Shown here: positions 1 to 8,407 of the stretch, in pieces | How the letters are laid out: each line of letters opens with the position of its first letter | Position numbering within the stretch: position 1 is the stretch's first letter | Assembly: GCF_019969685.1 (NCBI RefSeq) | Contig: NZ_JAHXYZ010000002.1 | Location: 682,001-746,000 of the forward strand | Reading direction: 5' to 3' | Length of the DNA: 64,000 nt | DNA from: Microbacterium sp. EST19A | Lineage (GTDB): Bacteria > Actinomycetota > Actinomycetes > Actinomycetales > Microbacteriaceae | Notes under the pieces: model-generated | Database searches by the model: none | Seen by the model: only the letters and a program-made list of their open reading frames with translations | Told to the model about the DNA's origin: nothing | Position numbers and translations under genes: made by a program

Positions 1-312
1 CGGTGGCGTGTGCGCCCCGACGGCACCTCGATCACGCAGGGGAAGTCGCAGCTGCCGGTGCTGCTCGACTACCTCGCGGCGCTGCGCGGAGGCATCCGTG
101 TGCTGCAGGATGCCGGTCATCGTGCGGCCGTGACCGCGCGGCTCGACCTGATCCTCGCCATGGACATGCCGTCGCTGCTCGACATCGCGGCGACTCACGA
201 CGACCCTGCCTACGCCGCAGAGGTCGCCGCCTTCATCGACGAGCTGCAGGCATTGCCCGAGTTCGCCGACGCCTCCCCCGACGAGGCCATCGCGGCGGCG
301 CTCTCCTGGTGA
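1..312 (+). CDS. C-terminal end of an unidentified protein (5' truncated by window)
   Basis: The frame is open from base 1 (RWRVRPDG...) and ends at the TGA at 310-312, so only the last 103 residues are visible. The tail is largely helical and acidic-alanine rich (for example the stretch with DELQALPEFADA). It has no motif I can assign to a family. The next gene, a sugar-alcohol-type dehydrogenase, starts 21 bases downstream on the same strand, so the two probably share a transcript and this may be a carbohydrate-pathway enzyme. That is inference from context only. An internal GTG at position 10 is not a credible start because the frame continues upstream of it. Confidence 0.6.
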   Translation, partial: RWRVRPDGTSITQGKSQLPVLLDYLAALRGGIRVLQDAGHRAAVTARLDLILAMDMPSLLDIAATHDDPAYAAEVAAFIDELQALPEFADASPDEAIAAALSW

Positions 313-333
313 TCGAACGAGAACGGTGAACCC

Positions 334-1107
334 ATGAACGACTACCTCGCCTCCCTGTTCTCGCTCGAGGGCCGCACCGCCGTGGTGACCGGCGGCAGCT
401 CGGGAATCGGCCGCGGCATCGCGACGGCTCTCGCCCGCGCCGGCGCATCGACGGTCATCGTCGCCCGGGGCCGCGAGCGCATCGACGAGACCGTGCGCGA
501 GCTCGAGGAGAGCGGATGCCGCGTCGCCGGCGTCGTGGGCGACCTCGGCACCCGCGAAGGAATCCACACCCTCGCCGAGGAGGCGACCGAGCCTTTCGGC
601 GAACCGGACATCCTGGTGAACTCGGCGGGCATCAACATCCGGCCGGCGTACGCCGAGATCACCGAGGCGGACTGGGATGCGACGATGACGGTCAACGCCC
701 TCGCGCCGTTCCTGCTCGGACAGCGCTACGCCCAGGGCATGGCTCAGCGCGGCTACGGACGACTCATCCACATCAGCTCGCACCAGGCGCACCGCGCGTT
801 CGTCGGCAGCGGCATCTACGGCGCGTCCAAGGGCGCGGTGGAGTCGCTCATGCGCTCCGAGGCCGAGGCGTGGGGCGGCACCGGCGTGACGAGCAACACG
901 CTCGTGCCGGGGTTCGTGCTCACGCCGCTCAACGCGCGCCTGCAGCAGGACCCCGAGAAGATCGCCGCGCTGGCCGCCCGCACGATGATCGGACGCAACG
1001 GCCTGCCGGGCGACTTCGCCGGCGCCGCGGTGTTCCTGGCCGGCGCGGGCTCGGGTTACGTCACCGGCCACTCGCTCTTCGTCGACGGCGGACTCTCCGT
1101 GCACTGA
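334..1107 (+). CDS. SDR-family oxidoreductase (gluconate 5-dehydrogenase-like)
   Basis: A 257-residue classical short-chain dehydrogenase, the usual length for the family. The Rossmann nucleotide motif TGGSSGIG is at residues 19-26, an NSAG-type motif is near residue 90, and the catalytic Ser149, Tyr162 and Lys166 (YGASK) are all present. The C-terminus ends with the typical VDGG segment. Overall pattern resembles gluconate 5-dehydrogenase and related sugar-acid or polyol dehydrogenases, but substrate cannot be read from sequence. It is cytosolic and probably cotranscribed with the truncated gene 21 bases upstream. The ATG is preceded by a weak purine-rich site (GGTGAA). Confidence 0.85.
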   Translation: MNDYLASLFSLEGRTAVVTGGSSGIGRGIATALARAGASTVIVARGRERIDETVRELEESGCRVAGVVGDLGTREGIHTLAEEATEPFGEPDILVNSAGINIRPAYAEITEADWDATMTVNALAPFLLGQRYAQGMAQRGYGRLIHISSHQAHRAFVGSGIYGASKGAVESLMRSEAEAWGGTGVTSNTLVPGFVLTPLNARLQQDPEKIAALAARTMIGRNGLPGDFAGAAVFLAGAGSGYVTGHSLFVDGGLSVH

Positions 1108-1151
1108 GCCCGGAACCGTGGATCAGCGGAGGCCGTCGAGTGGTGGCCCGG

Positions 1152-3215
1152 TCAGTGTTCCGGCGGGTACACGCGCTCGTCGACGCGCGGCTCGGCTAGC
1201 AGCGGGACCGCTGCGGTGAGGGCGGCGACGGCATCCGCTCCCGCCGAGTCGACCGGCGCACGGTCGGCGCGACGGTCTTCGAGCGCCGCCCGCAGGCCGC
1301 CCGTCACCGACTCCTCGACGACAGCCTCGGTGGCCAGCACCCGCGAGGCCGCGACCTGCTGCGCCGCGAGTTCGGCGTAGAGGCCGTCATGGGCGAGGAG
1401 TTCGGCGTGCGTGCCCGACTCGACGATCTTGCCGGCCTCGACGACGTGGATGACGTCGGCGCCCATGACCGTCGACAGGCGGTGCGCGATCGACAGCGTC
1501 GTGCGTCCCTTCGCAGCCTCGTCGAGAGCCTCCTGCACGACCCGCTCCGACACCGTGTCGAGAGCCGACGTCGCCTCGTCGAGGAGCAGCACCGGCGGAT
1601 CTTTCAGCAGCACCCGCGCGATCGCGATGCGCTGCTTCTCGCCGCCGGAGAGCCGGTACCCGCGTTCGCCGACGATCGTGTCGTACCCGTCTTCGAATCC
1701 CGCGATGATGTGGTGGATGTTCGCCGCCTCGCAGGCCGCGATGAGCTCGTCCTCGCTCGCCCCGGGTCGTGCGTACATCAGGTTCTCGCGGATCGTGGCG
1801 TGGAACAGGTAGGTCTCCTGCGACACGATGCCGACGTGGTCGATGATCGACTCCTGCGTCAGAGAGCGCACGTCGGCACCGGCGAAGAGCACGGCTCCGC
1901 CCTTCGCCTCATAGAGCCGGGGCGCGAGGTACAGGATCGTCGTCTTGCCGGCGCCGGAGGGCCCGACGAACGCCACATGCTGTCCGGGCTCGGCGACGAA
2001 CGAGACGCCGTCGAGGGTCGGACGAGCCTCGGCCGAGGCATCCGGATAGCGGAACACGACGTCCGAGAACTCGATGCGTCCGCGCGGACCGGGGGCCTCT
2101 TCGACCGAGATCGCGTCGGGAGCATCCTCGATCTCGGGCACGAGGTCGAGGTACTCGAAGATCCGGGCGAACAGCGCGGAGGACGTCTGCAGATCGAGCG
2201 ACACCCGCATGAGCCCCATCAGCGGCATCAGCAGTCGAGCCTGCACGGTCGTGAACGCGACGACGGTTCCCGCCGTGATCGCTCCGGTGCCGCCGGCGAT
2301 CAGATAGCCGGAGACGAGGTAGATCACGGCCGGCACGCTGGCCATCAGCACCTGGACGACGGCGAAGAAGCCCTGACCGCTCATCGCCCGGCGCACCTGC
2401 AGCACGACCTGGTTGCGGTTCTCGGCCTGATAGCGCGCCGACTCCGTGCGCTGCCGGTTGAACGCCTTGGACAGCAGCATGCCGGACACGCTCAGCGTCT
2501 CCTGCGTGATCGAGGTCAGTTCCGACAGCGATTCCTGCGTCTCCCCCGCGATGCGCGCGCGCACCTGGCCGACGCGACGCTGCACGAAGATCAGGAACGG
2601 CATGAGCACGACCGCGATGAGGGTGAGCCGCCAGTCGATCAGGATCATGGCCACGAGCGAGGCGACGACCGTCACGACATTGCCCAGGATGCTGGTGACC
2701 GTGTTGGTGAGCACGCCGGAGACACCGCCCACGTCGTTCTGCAGGCGAGACTGGATCACTCCGGTCTTGGTGCGCGTGAAGAAGCCGAGCTCCATCGCCT
2801 GGAGGTGCTCGAAGAGCTTCACGCGCAGGTCGCCGGTCACGCTGTTGCCGACCGTCGCCGTCAACCAGGTCTGCGCGACGCCGAGCACCGCCGAGAACAG
2901 GAAGAGCCCGATCATCGCCGCGACGAGCCAGGCCAGGAGTTCGAGCTGCGGGCTGCCGCCGTCGACCGGGAACAGAGCATCGTCGAAGATGCGCTGCACG
3001 ATCAGCGGCGGGATCACGGCGATGGCCGCTCCGGCCACCACGAGGATGCCCGTGAAGAAGATCCGCCAGCGATACGGACGGAACAGCGTGACGACCCGCG
3101 CGCCCAGCCCGCTGATCCGCGGTGCTTCGGCGTTCTGCCTCCGCTGCGCGTTCTCGTCGACCCCGCGGAAGCCGCCGCCGCGCCCTCCGCCGCCCATACC
3201 GCCGCCCATGCTCAT
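1152..3215 (-). CDS. ABC transporter, fused permease and ATP-binding protein
   Basis: This 687-residue half-transporter is of the exporter type that works as a dimer. Order: a glycine-rich N-terminus (GGGMGGGG), six predicted membrane segments from about residue 50 to 340, then an ATPase domain with Walker A GPSGAGKTT, the signature LSGGEKQR, Walker B VLLLDEATS and the switch histidine in SIAHRLS. A C-terminal extension of roughly 70 residues beyond the ATPase domain is unusual. The substrate is unknown; multidrug or lipid export is typical of the family. No clear ribosome binding site precedes the ATG at 3215, so the message may be leaderless or start at an adjacent Met. It is divergent from the drug exporter at 3376. 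Confidence 0.9.
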   Translation of the reverse strand: MSMGGGMGGGGRGGGFRGVDENAQRRQNAEAPRISGLGARVVTLFRPYRWRIFFTGILVVAGAAIAVIPPLIVQRIFDDALFPVDGGSPQLELLAWLVAAMIGLFLFSAVLGVAQTWLTATVGNSVTGDLRVKLFEHLQAMELGFFTRTKTGVIQSRLQNDVGGVSGVLTNTVTSILGNVVTVVASLVAMILIDWRLTLIAVVLMPFLIFVQRRVGQVRARIAGETQESLSELTSITQETLSVSGMLLSKAFNRQRTESARYQAENRNQVVLQVRRAMSGQGFFAVVQVLMASVPAVIYLVSGYLIAGGTGAITAGTVVAFTTVQARLLMPLMGLMRVSLDLQTSSALFARIFEYLDLVPEIEDAPDAISVEEAPGPRGRIEFSDVVFRYPDASAEARPTLDGVSFVAEPGQHVAFVGPSGAGKTTILYLAPRLYEAKGGAVLFAGADVRSLTQESIIDHVGIVSQETYLFHATIRENLMYARPGASEDELIAACEAANIHHIIAGFEDGYDTIVGERGYRLSGGEKQRIAIARVLLKDPPVLLLDEATSALDTVSERVVQEALDEAAKGRTTLSIAHRLSTVMGADVIHVVEAGKIVESGTHAELLAHDGLYAELAAQQVAASRVLATEAVVEESVTGGLRAALEDRRADRAPVDSAGADAVAALTAAVPLLAEPRVDERVYPPEH

Positions 3216-3375
3216 GGCGCCAGCGTACTCAGCGCCGAGGACGTCGGGGCCGCGCCATCCGCTGTCGGCGGATTTCGCCGGGATCGGAATGAAATGTCCG
3301 ACCCTGTGGTTACGCTGAGAGACTCACGCGATCTCTCGCACCACCCCCCTCATCTCGTCGCCCAGGAGGCCGCCT

Positions 3376-4857
3376 ATGTCTGCCGTCGATACCGGCTCCG
3401 TTCCGACCACCAGCACCGCACCCGCGTCCGGCGAGATCTCTCGCAGCGACATGCGCGTGATCTGGCTGCTGCTGGTCGCCGCCTTCGTCGCGATCCTCAA
3501 CGAGACGACGATGGGGATCGCGATCCCGCACCTGAACGCCGACCTGGGCATCCCGCCCGAGCTCGGCCAGTGGCTGACGAGCGCGTTCATGCTGACCATG
3601 GCCGTCGTGATCCCGACGACCGGGTTCATCCTGCAGCGCTTCACGACCCGCCAGGTGTTCATCGCGGCGATGCTCGCGTTCTCGCTCGGCACCCTCGTCG
3701 CCCTCGTCGCGCCCGGATTCGGGGTGCTGCTGGTCGGCCGAGTGATCCAGGCGGCAGGCACCGGCATCATGATGCCGCTGCTGATGACCACCATCATGAA
3801 CGTCGTGCCGCCGCAGTCGCGTGGGCGCATGATGGGCCGTGTCGGCATGGTCATCTCCCTCGCTCCCGCGATCGGACCGACGCTCGCCGGCGCTGTCCTC
3901 GAGACGTTCAACTGGCGCGCACTGTTCGCGATCGTCCTCCCCATCGCGCTCGTCGCCCTCGGCATGGGCGTGAAGTGGATGACGAACCTCGGCGAGACCC
4001 GCAAGGTCCCGCTCGACGTCCTCTCGATCCCGCTCGCGGCCCTCGGATTCGGCGGCATCGTGTTCGGGCTCAGCCAGTTCGGCGGCGAAGGCGGATCGGG
4101 TGAGACGACCGGCATCATCGCCCTCGTCGTCGGCGCCGTGTCGCTCGGCCTGTTCGTCTGGCGTCAACTGCTGCTGCAGCGCGTCGATGACGCGCTGCTC
4201 GACCTGCGGGTGTTCCGGGCCGGCAACTTCACGTTCTCGGTCATCATCATGACGATCCTCGCGTTGTCGATGTTCGGAACGCTCACCCTGCTGCCGCAGT
4301 ACCTGCAGAACGTCGCAGGTCTCAACGCGCTGCAGTCCGGGCTGATCCTGCTTCCGGGCTCCGTGCTCATGGGCCTGCTGGGTCCGATCATGGGACGCGT
4401 CTACGATTCCCGTGGCACGCGCCCCCTGCTGATCCCGGGAACCATGCTGGTGTCGGCCGCGCTGTTCTACTACTCGACCGTCGGCGAGCACACCGTGTGG
4501 TGGGTGCTGATCATCGTGCAGGCTGCGATGTCGGTCGGCCTGGCGATGTCGTTCACGCCGCTGTTCTCCGCGTCGCTCGGCTCGCTGCAGCGTTCGCTCT
4601 ACTCGCACGGCTCTGCCGTGCTGAACACGCTGCAGCAGGTCGGTGGAGCGGCCGGTGTCGCACTGCTCACGGTCACCTACTCCGCGATCCTGCACGCGGG
4701 TGAGACCGAGGGGCTGTCGACCGCGACCGCCGGTGCTCCTGGAGCACGCATGGCGTTCCTCATCGCGGCGATCATCTCGCTCGCAGCGGTGGCGCTGAGC
4801 CCGTTCGTGCGCAAGCCCGCCGATGACGCGGGCGAAGGGTTCCACGGCGGTCACTGA
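3376..4857 (+). CDS. MFS drug exporter, DHA2 (EmrB/QacA) family
   Basis: A 493-residue integral membrane protein with many hydrophobic segments. The N-terminal half carries NETTMGIAIPHLN, matching the motif of the 14-helix DHA2 drug:proton antiporters. It also has GRVIQAAGTGIMMPL and the RGRMMGRVG loop that fits MFS motif A, and a PAIGPTLAG motif C. The start is well supported by an AGGAGG site eight bases upstream. It is likely to export hydrophobic or cationic compounds, or perhaps lipids; the substrate is not predictable. It stands alone, divergent from the ABC exporter at 1152-3215. Confidence 0.9.
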   Translation: MSAVDTGSVPTTSTAPASGEISRSDMRVIWLLLVAAFVAILNETTMGIAIPHLNADLGIPPELGQWLTSAFMLTMAVVIPTTGFILQRFTTRQVFIAAMLAFSLGTLVALVAPGFGVLLVGRVIQAAGTGIMMPLLMTTIMNVVPPQSRGRMMGRVGMVISLAPAIGPTLAGAVLETFNWRALFAIVLPIALVALGMGVKWMTNLGETRKVPLDVLSIPLAALGFGGIVFGLSQFGGEGGSGETTGIIALVVGAVSLGLFVWRQLLLQRVDDALLDLRVFRAGNFTFSVIIMTILALSMFGTLTLLPQYLQNVAGLNALQSGLILLPGSVLMGLLGPIMGRVYDSRGTRPLLIPGTMLVSAALFYYSTVGEHTVWWVLIIVQAAMSVGLAMSFTPLFSASLGSLQRSLYSHGSAVLNTLQQVGGAAGVALLTVTYSAILHAGETEGLSTATAGAPGARMAFLIAAIISLAAVALSPFVRKPADDAGEGFHGGH

Positions 4858-4875
4858 CCGCTGCGCATCACTCCT

Positions 4876-4929
4876 GGTGGCGTCTGCCGTCTACTGCGTC
4901 TTCGGCGCAGGGAGATGGCAGACGCCACC
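4876..4929. terminator. Inverted repeat around the stop codon of the micro-protein gene
   Basis: A perfect 13-base inverted repeat, GGTGGCGTCTGCC at 4876-4888 and its complement at 4917-4929, with a 28-base loop. The loop holds the stop codon and last codons of the micro-protein on the minus strand, and the right arm is itself coding. It lies between two convergent genes, so a bidirectional terminator is the simplest reading. The long loop and overlap with coding DNA are atypical, and no T-run follows. Confidence 0.5.
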
Positions 4930-5037
4930 GCTGCAATAACCGGCGGCATCCGCCTCGAGCAGGTTCAGGGCGTCCGCGAGCGGCAGCGGCGCGAGAGGCG
5001 CGTCCTGCTCCACGGAGTCCTGCTGCGTTTTCGTCAT
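4891..5037 (-). CDS. 48-residue protein with a CSGGVC motif, function unknown
   Basis: A small acidic protein read from the ATG at 5037, which has an AAGGA site just upstream on the minus strand. An in-frame Met further upstream gives a 78-residue form with an Arg-rich, implausible N-terminus. The sequence has a Leu/Ala-rich amphipathic stretch (PLADALNLLEADAAG) followed by YCSGGVCHLP, a C-x4-C pair with a nearby His that could bind metal or form a disulfide. No signal peptide or membrane segment is seen. Codon usage matches the neighbours. I do not recognise a named family. Confidence 0.65.
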   Translation of the reverse strand: MTKTQQDSVEQDAPLAPLPLADALNLLEADAAGYCSGGVCHLPAPKTQ

Positions 5038-5116
5038 CCTTCGATGGTACGCCTGTCGGACACGGGTGGCGCCGGTTGCTCTTCCGTGCCGGATTCTCGC
5101 GGCGTATCGTTCCCGC

Positions 5117-5716
5117 ATGATCATCACTCCCCCGGATCCGAGCGCGGCAGAGGGTCATGTCGCCCAGATGTACGCGGACGACGTCGACGATGACGGCTTC
5201 GTCTTCTCCCATACGCAGGCGATGGCGATGAATCCCGAAGCGCACGCCGCGTTCGAGAGCCTCATCCAGGCGATCGTGCCGTCGATCGGCCTTCGCGTCT
5301 ACGAGGCGGCGACGCTCGGAGCAGCCAGAGCCATGGGCTCCACGCACTGCCTGCTCGCCCACGGCCGCAAGTCGCTGCGCGCCGGCATCCTCGACGCGGC
5401 CGGCCTCGACGCTTTCGCGCGAGGAGACGACAACGGATTCACGCCCGCCGAGCAGGTCGTCGTCGACTACGCGGCGCGGCTGTCGACCGACCCCGCATCG
5501 ATGACCGACGACGACACGCGATCGCTGCGCGATGCCGGGTACTCCGACAGGCAGATCGTCGACATCACTCTGGCCGCGTCCGCGAGGAACTACTTCAGTC
5601 GCGCGCTGCTCGCCCTCGCCGTGCCCGTAGACGAGGTGCCCGGGCTGGACCCGATGATCGCCGCGGCGCTGACACGCCCGGCGTCCGACAGCTCCCGCCC
5701 GACAGCGGATCTCTAG
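5117..5716 (+). CDS. Carboxymuconolactone decarboxylase / AhpD-like protein
   Basis: A 199-residue helical protein from the ATG at 5117. The CMD-family signature appears as HCLLAHG, a C-x3-H motif in the place where AhpD-type proteins carry C-x2-C-x3-H, so the second peroxidase cysteine is missing. Further helical segments (ADDDTRSLRDAGYSDRQIVD) match the peroxidase-related, uncharacterised CMD subgroup. It may act in thiol or peroxide chemistry, but a true AhpD disulfide cycle is unlikely with a single cysteine. It is probably cotranscribed with the acyltransferase 23 bases downstream. Confidence 0.75.
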   Translation: MIITPPDPSAAEGHVAQMYADDVDDDGFVFSHTQAMAMNPEAHAAFESLIQAIVPSIGLRVYEAATLGAARAMGSTHCLLAHGRKSLRAGILDAAGLDAFARGDDNGFTPAEQVVVDYAARLSTDPASMTDDDTRSLRDAGYSDRQIVDITLAASARNYFSRALLALAVPVDEVPGLDPMIAAALTRPASDSSRPTADL

Positions 5717-5739
5717 CCGCTCTCGCCTACGGTTGAGGC

Positions 5740-6330
5740 ATGCTCAAACGTCTCCTCGCCCGCGTCTTCTGGGCGCTCAGCCGCTGGACGCTCGTGTGCG
5801 AGGCCGCACCGACGCGCCCGACGGTGCTGGTCGGCGCGCCGCACACGTCCAACTGGGACTTCGTCCTGATGCTCGCCATCGCCTGGCGCCTCCGCATCGA
5901 CGTGCACTGGCTGGGCAAGAGCAGTCTCTTCCGCGGCTGGCGCGGTCCGATCATGCGACGCCTCGGCGGCATTCCGGTGGATCGCTCCGATCCGGCTCGC
6001 GTCGTGAACGACGTCGTCGGCCAGGTGCACGCCGGCGAGGTGTTCGGCCTCGTCGTCACACCGGACGGCACCCGCGGCGGCAACGAGTACTGGAAGTCCG
6101 GCTTCTACCGGATCGCGCGGGAGACGGGGATGCCGGTAACCCTGGGCTTCGTCGATCGCACGACGATGACCTCCGGTCTCGGCCCGACGCTCGACCTCAC
6201 CGGCGACGTGGCGGCCGACATGGATCGGATCCGCGCGTTCTACGCCGACAAGAGCGGTCTGCGCCCCGAGCGCCGCACCGAACCGCGCCTGCGCGAGGAG
6301 ATCCCGGCAGCCGGTCCTGACGCCGGGTGA
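5740..6330 (+). CDS. 1-acylglycerol-3-phosphate acyltransferase-like protein (PlsC family)
   Basis: This 196-residue protein carries the acyltransferase H-x4-D motif as PHTSNWDF near residue 34, and the substrate-loop region VTPDGTRGG corresponds to the family's EGTR motif. A hydrophobic N-terminus suggests peripheral membrane attachment. The family transfers acyl chains to lysophosphatidate or related acceptors at the membrane. At under 200 residues it is a compact member, and the acceptor could be something other than glycerophospholipid. It begins 23 bases after the CMD-like gene. Confidence 0.8.
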   Translation: MLKRLLARVFWALSRWTLVCEAAPTRPTVLVGAPHTSNWDFVLMLAIAWRLRIDVHWLGKSSLFRGWRGPIMRRLGGIPVDRSDPARVVNDVVGQVHAGEVFGLVVTPDGTRGGNEYWKSGFYRIARETGMPVTLGFVDRTTMTSGLGPTLDLTGDVAADMDRIRAFYADKSGLRPERRTEPRLREEIPAAGPDAG

Positions 6331-6345
6331 CGCGCGGCGATCCGG

Positions 6346-6552
6346 TCAGTCGTCCGATGGGGCGTGGGCGCGCGCGTATCCGCGATCCTTCGCGGAGAGC
6401 TGCTCAACCATCCCGACGACGGCCCCGGTGATCTGGCGGATCTCTTCACGAACCGTCTCATCGAGGTGCGGGGAGTCGCTGTCGAGCACGGACTGCTGGG
6501 CGTCGGGAGAGAGTTCCGACCACCATTCGTCGATCGGGGGAAGCGTCATCAT
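6346..6552 (-). CDS. Small conserved-looking hypothetical protein (67-68 aa)
   Basis: An acidic, helical protein containing PPIDEWWSELSPDAQQ and ending ARAHAPSDD. Two adjacent Met codons (6552 and 6549) follow an AAGAAGGA site; the second gives better spacing and 67 residues. It converges on the acyltransferase gene with a 15-base gap. No cysteines, signal peptide or membrane segment. The family is unknown to me, but the ribosome site and amino-acid composition support a real gene. Confidence 0.6.
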   Translation of the reverse strand: MMTLPPIDEWWSELSPDAQQSVLDSDSPHLDETVREEIRQITGAVVGMVEQLSAKDRGYARAHAPSDD

Positions 6553-6618
6553 TCCTTCTTTCCGACAGTCAGGGCGACAGGCTGGACATCAGCGGATCAC
6601 GAGCACAACACTGAGATC

Positions 6619-7143
6619 ATGACAGCCGATCTGCCCCCGGACGAGCCCAACGTCGATGACCGCGTGGACGGTCGCGACGAGACCCCGAACGAACGGGCGG
6701 ATCGGAACTGGCTCGAGCTCCTGCAGGAGCTGCGGGTGATGCAGACCGGCACGCAGATCCTCACCGGCTTCCTCCTGGCTGTGGCCTTCCAACCGCGCTT
6801 CACCGACATGGACGAGCTGCAGCGCGACGTGTACGTCGTGCTGGTGGCACTCGCGGCGATCGCGACCATCCTCGCGCTCGCTCCGGTGGGCATGCACCGC
6901 GCGCTCTTCGGCCATCGGCGCAAGCCCGAGCTCGTGCGCATCGCGGCACGCATCGTCAGGATCGACCTGGTGGTGATCGGAGCCCTGACGATCGGCGTGA
7001 CCACCCTGATCGTCGACTTCACGGTGAACCGCACGGCGGGGATCATCGCGCTCGTCGCCGCACTCATCCTGGTCGTGGCGCTGTGGCTCGCGCTGCCGCG
7101 GATGATGCGCGGGCGTCGTTACGCCGAGCCCCGGGAGGACTGA
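6619..7143 (+). CDS. DUF6328-type membrane protein
   Basis: A 174-residue protein. An acidic N-terminal stretch is followed by RNWLELLQELRVMQTGTQIL, which closely matches the start of the DUF6328 family, then four hydrophobic segments between about residues 50 and 165, ending in an Arg-rich tail (MMRGRRYAE). The topology is that of a small four-helix inner-membrane protein. No enzyme motif is visible and the family role is not known. The ATG at 6619 excludes an upstream in-frame extension with poor composition. Confidence 0.75.
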   Translation: MTADLPPDEPNVDDRVDGRDETPNERADRNWLELLQELRVMQTGTQILTGFLLAVAFQPRFTDMDELQRDVYVVLVALAAIATILALAPVGMHRALFGHRRKPELVRIAARIVRIDLVVIGALTIGVTTLIVDFTVNRTAGIIALVAALILVVALWLALPRMMRGRRYAEPRED

Positions 7144-7170
7144 CCCGAGCGGTGCGGAACCGTCTCGGGC

Positions 7171-7716
7171 TCAGCGGCCCGCGGGGCTCCGGTTCTCGGC
7201 ACTGACCATCCACGCGAACTGCTCGAGGCGCTCGATGACCGCGTGCAGGATGTCGGCCGACGTGGGGTCCGCTTCATCCACGTCGTCGTGCACATCGCGC
7301 ATCGTCGACACGACGGCTTCGAGGCGCACGGTGATGAGGTCGATCGTCTCGGATGTCGACACCTCGCCGGCCGGGAACTCGGGCAGTGTGGTCGTGGCCG
7401 ATACGGTCACGCTGCGCCCGTCCGGGACCGCGTGGAGCGCCCGCATGCGCTCTGCGACGGTGTCGCTGAAGGTGCGGGCGTCATCGATGATCTCGTCGAG
7501 CTGACGGTGCGTGTCGCGGAAATTGCGCCCGACGACGTTCCAGTGGGCCTGCTTGCCCTGGGTCGCGAGTTCGAGCAGGTCGACGAGCACGGCCTGCAGG
7601 TTCGCCGCGAGATCCGGGGAGGCCGTGAAGCCCTTCTCGGCGTTCTGGCGCCGCGTCGTCTTCGCTCCGCCCTTGGTCGGGGCGGCAGTCTTCTTGGTCG
7701 TCTTCGTCTCAGCCAT
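7171..7716 (-). CDS. dps: Dps-family DNA-binding ferritin-like protein
   Basis: A 181-residue ferritin-like protein. The Dps ferroxidase region is clear: QGKQAHWNVVGRNFRDTHRQLDE with its His, and the following DDARTFSDTVAERM. Dps oxidises Fe(II) with peroxide and coats DNA in a dodecamer. The first 25 residues (MAETKTTKKTAAPTKGGAKT) form a Lys/Thr-rich disordered tail, typical of Dps proteins that bind DNA through the N-terminus. It sits alone between the DUF6328 gene and a GNAT gene, and no OxyR-type site is obvious by eye. Confidence 0.88.
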   Translation of the reverse strand: MAETKTTKKTAAPTKGGAKTTRRQNAEKGFTASPDLAANLQAVLVDLLELATQGKQAHWNVVGRNFRDTHRQLDEIIDDARTFSDTVAERMRALHAVPDGRSVTVSATTTLPEFPAGEVSTSETIDLITVRLEAVVSTMRDVHDDVDEADPTSADILHAVIERLEQFAWMVSAENRSPAGR

Positions 7717-7811
7717 GACCCGACGCTAACGGCCGCCGCGCCGTGCGCCGAGGGGGTTGACACCGGTGCGCGCGTGCCCCGAATGTGACGGGGGGAAAGA
7801 AAGGACAGTAC

Positions 7812-8300
7812 GTGCCAGAGGACCAGCAAGACGGACGATCAGAAGTCGACATCCGCGCGATCAGCGACGGCGACGCGGGAGAGGTGCTGACGGTGCAGCG
7901 AGCGGCCTTCGTGTCGGAGGCGGCGATCTACGGCAGCGTCGACATGCCGCCGCTGACGCAGACGCTCGCAGAGCTGGAGGCGGAACTCCGCTCCGAGTCC
8001 GGCTTCGTCGCCCGGCTCGACGGACGACTGGTGGGCGCCATCCGCTTCGTCGAGCGCGACGGTCTGCTCCTGATCGGGCGCATCGCGATCGCTCCCGACA
8101 TGCAGGGCGAGGGGATCGGGCGGATGCTGCTGGACGCAGCCGAGCAGTCGTCGGGGGCCGACGTGGCGGAACTCTTCACCGGCAGCCTCAGCGAGGCGAA
8201 CCTGCGGCTGTACGAGGCGTGCGGCTACGAAGAGCACGAGCGGATTCCCGACGGCGACGGGACCGAGCAGGTGTTCCTCCGGAAGCGACTGCGACCTTGA
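7812..8300 (+). CDS. GNAT-family N-acetyltransferase
   Basis: 162 residues from the GTG at 7812, chosen over a GTG at 7785 because a GAAAGGA ribosome site lies 9 bases before it. The GNAT acetyl-CoA site is visible as APDMQGEGIGRMLL (Q-x2-G-x-G/A), followed by the usual LYEACGYEE segment in the C-terminal part. The family transfers acetyl groups to amines; the acceptor cannot be inferred. It is a free-standing gene. Confidence 0.8.
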   Translation: MPEDQQDGRSEVDIRAISDGDAGEVLTVQRAAFVSEAAIYGSVDMPPLTQTLAELEAELRSESGFVARLDGRLVGAIRFVERDGLLLIGRIAIAPDMQGEGIGRMLLDAAEQSSGADVAELFTGSLSEANLRLYEACGYEEHERIPDGDGTEQVFLRKRLRP

Positions 8301-8407
8301 GAGCCTCCTGGCAATCCCGGCCAGGGGGTTGAGTCGATCGGTCAGGTCGGGCATCGTGGCCCGGACGTGTCGCGACCGCGGCATGCCCCAACCGGAAGGA
8401 GAGTCTC

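Noticed and set aside
1389..4103. A 904-codon open frame on the plus strand
   Set aside because: It is antisense to the ABC exporter and overlaps the drug exporter in another frame. Composition is dominated by Arg, Ala, Asp and His as expected of a shadow frame.
5066..5116. N-terminal extension of the CMD-like protein by 17 residues
   Set aside because: The extension is Arg/Cys-rich without a ribosome site, and the fold begins after the Met at 5117.
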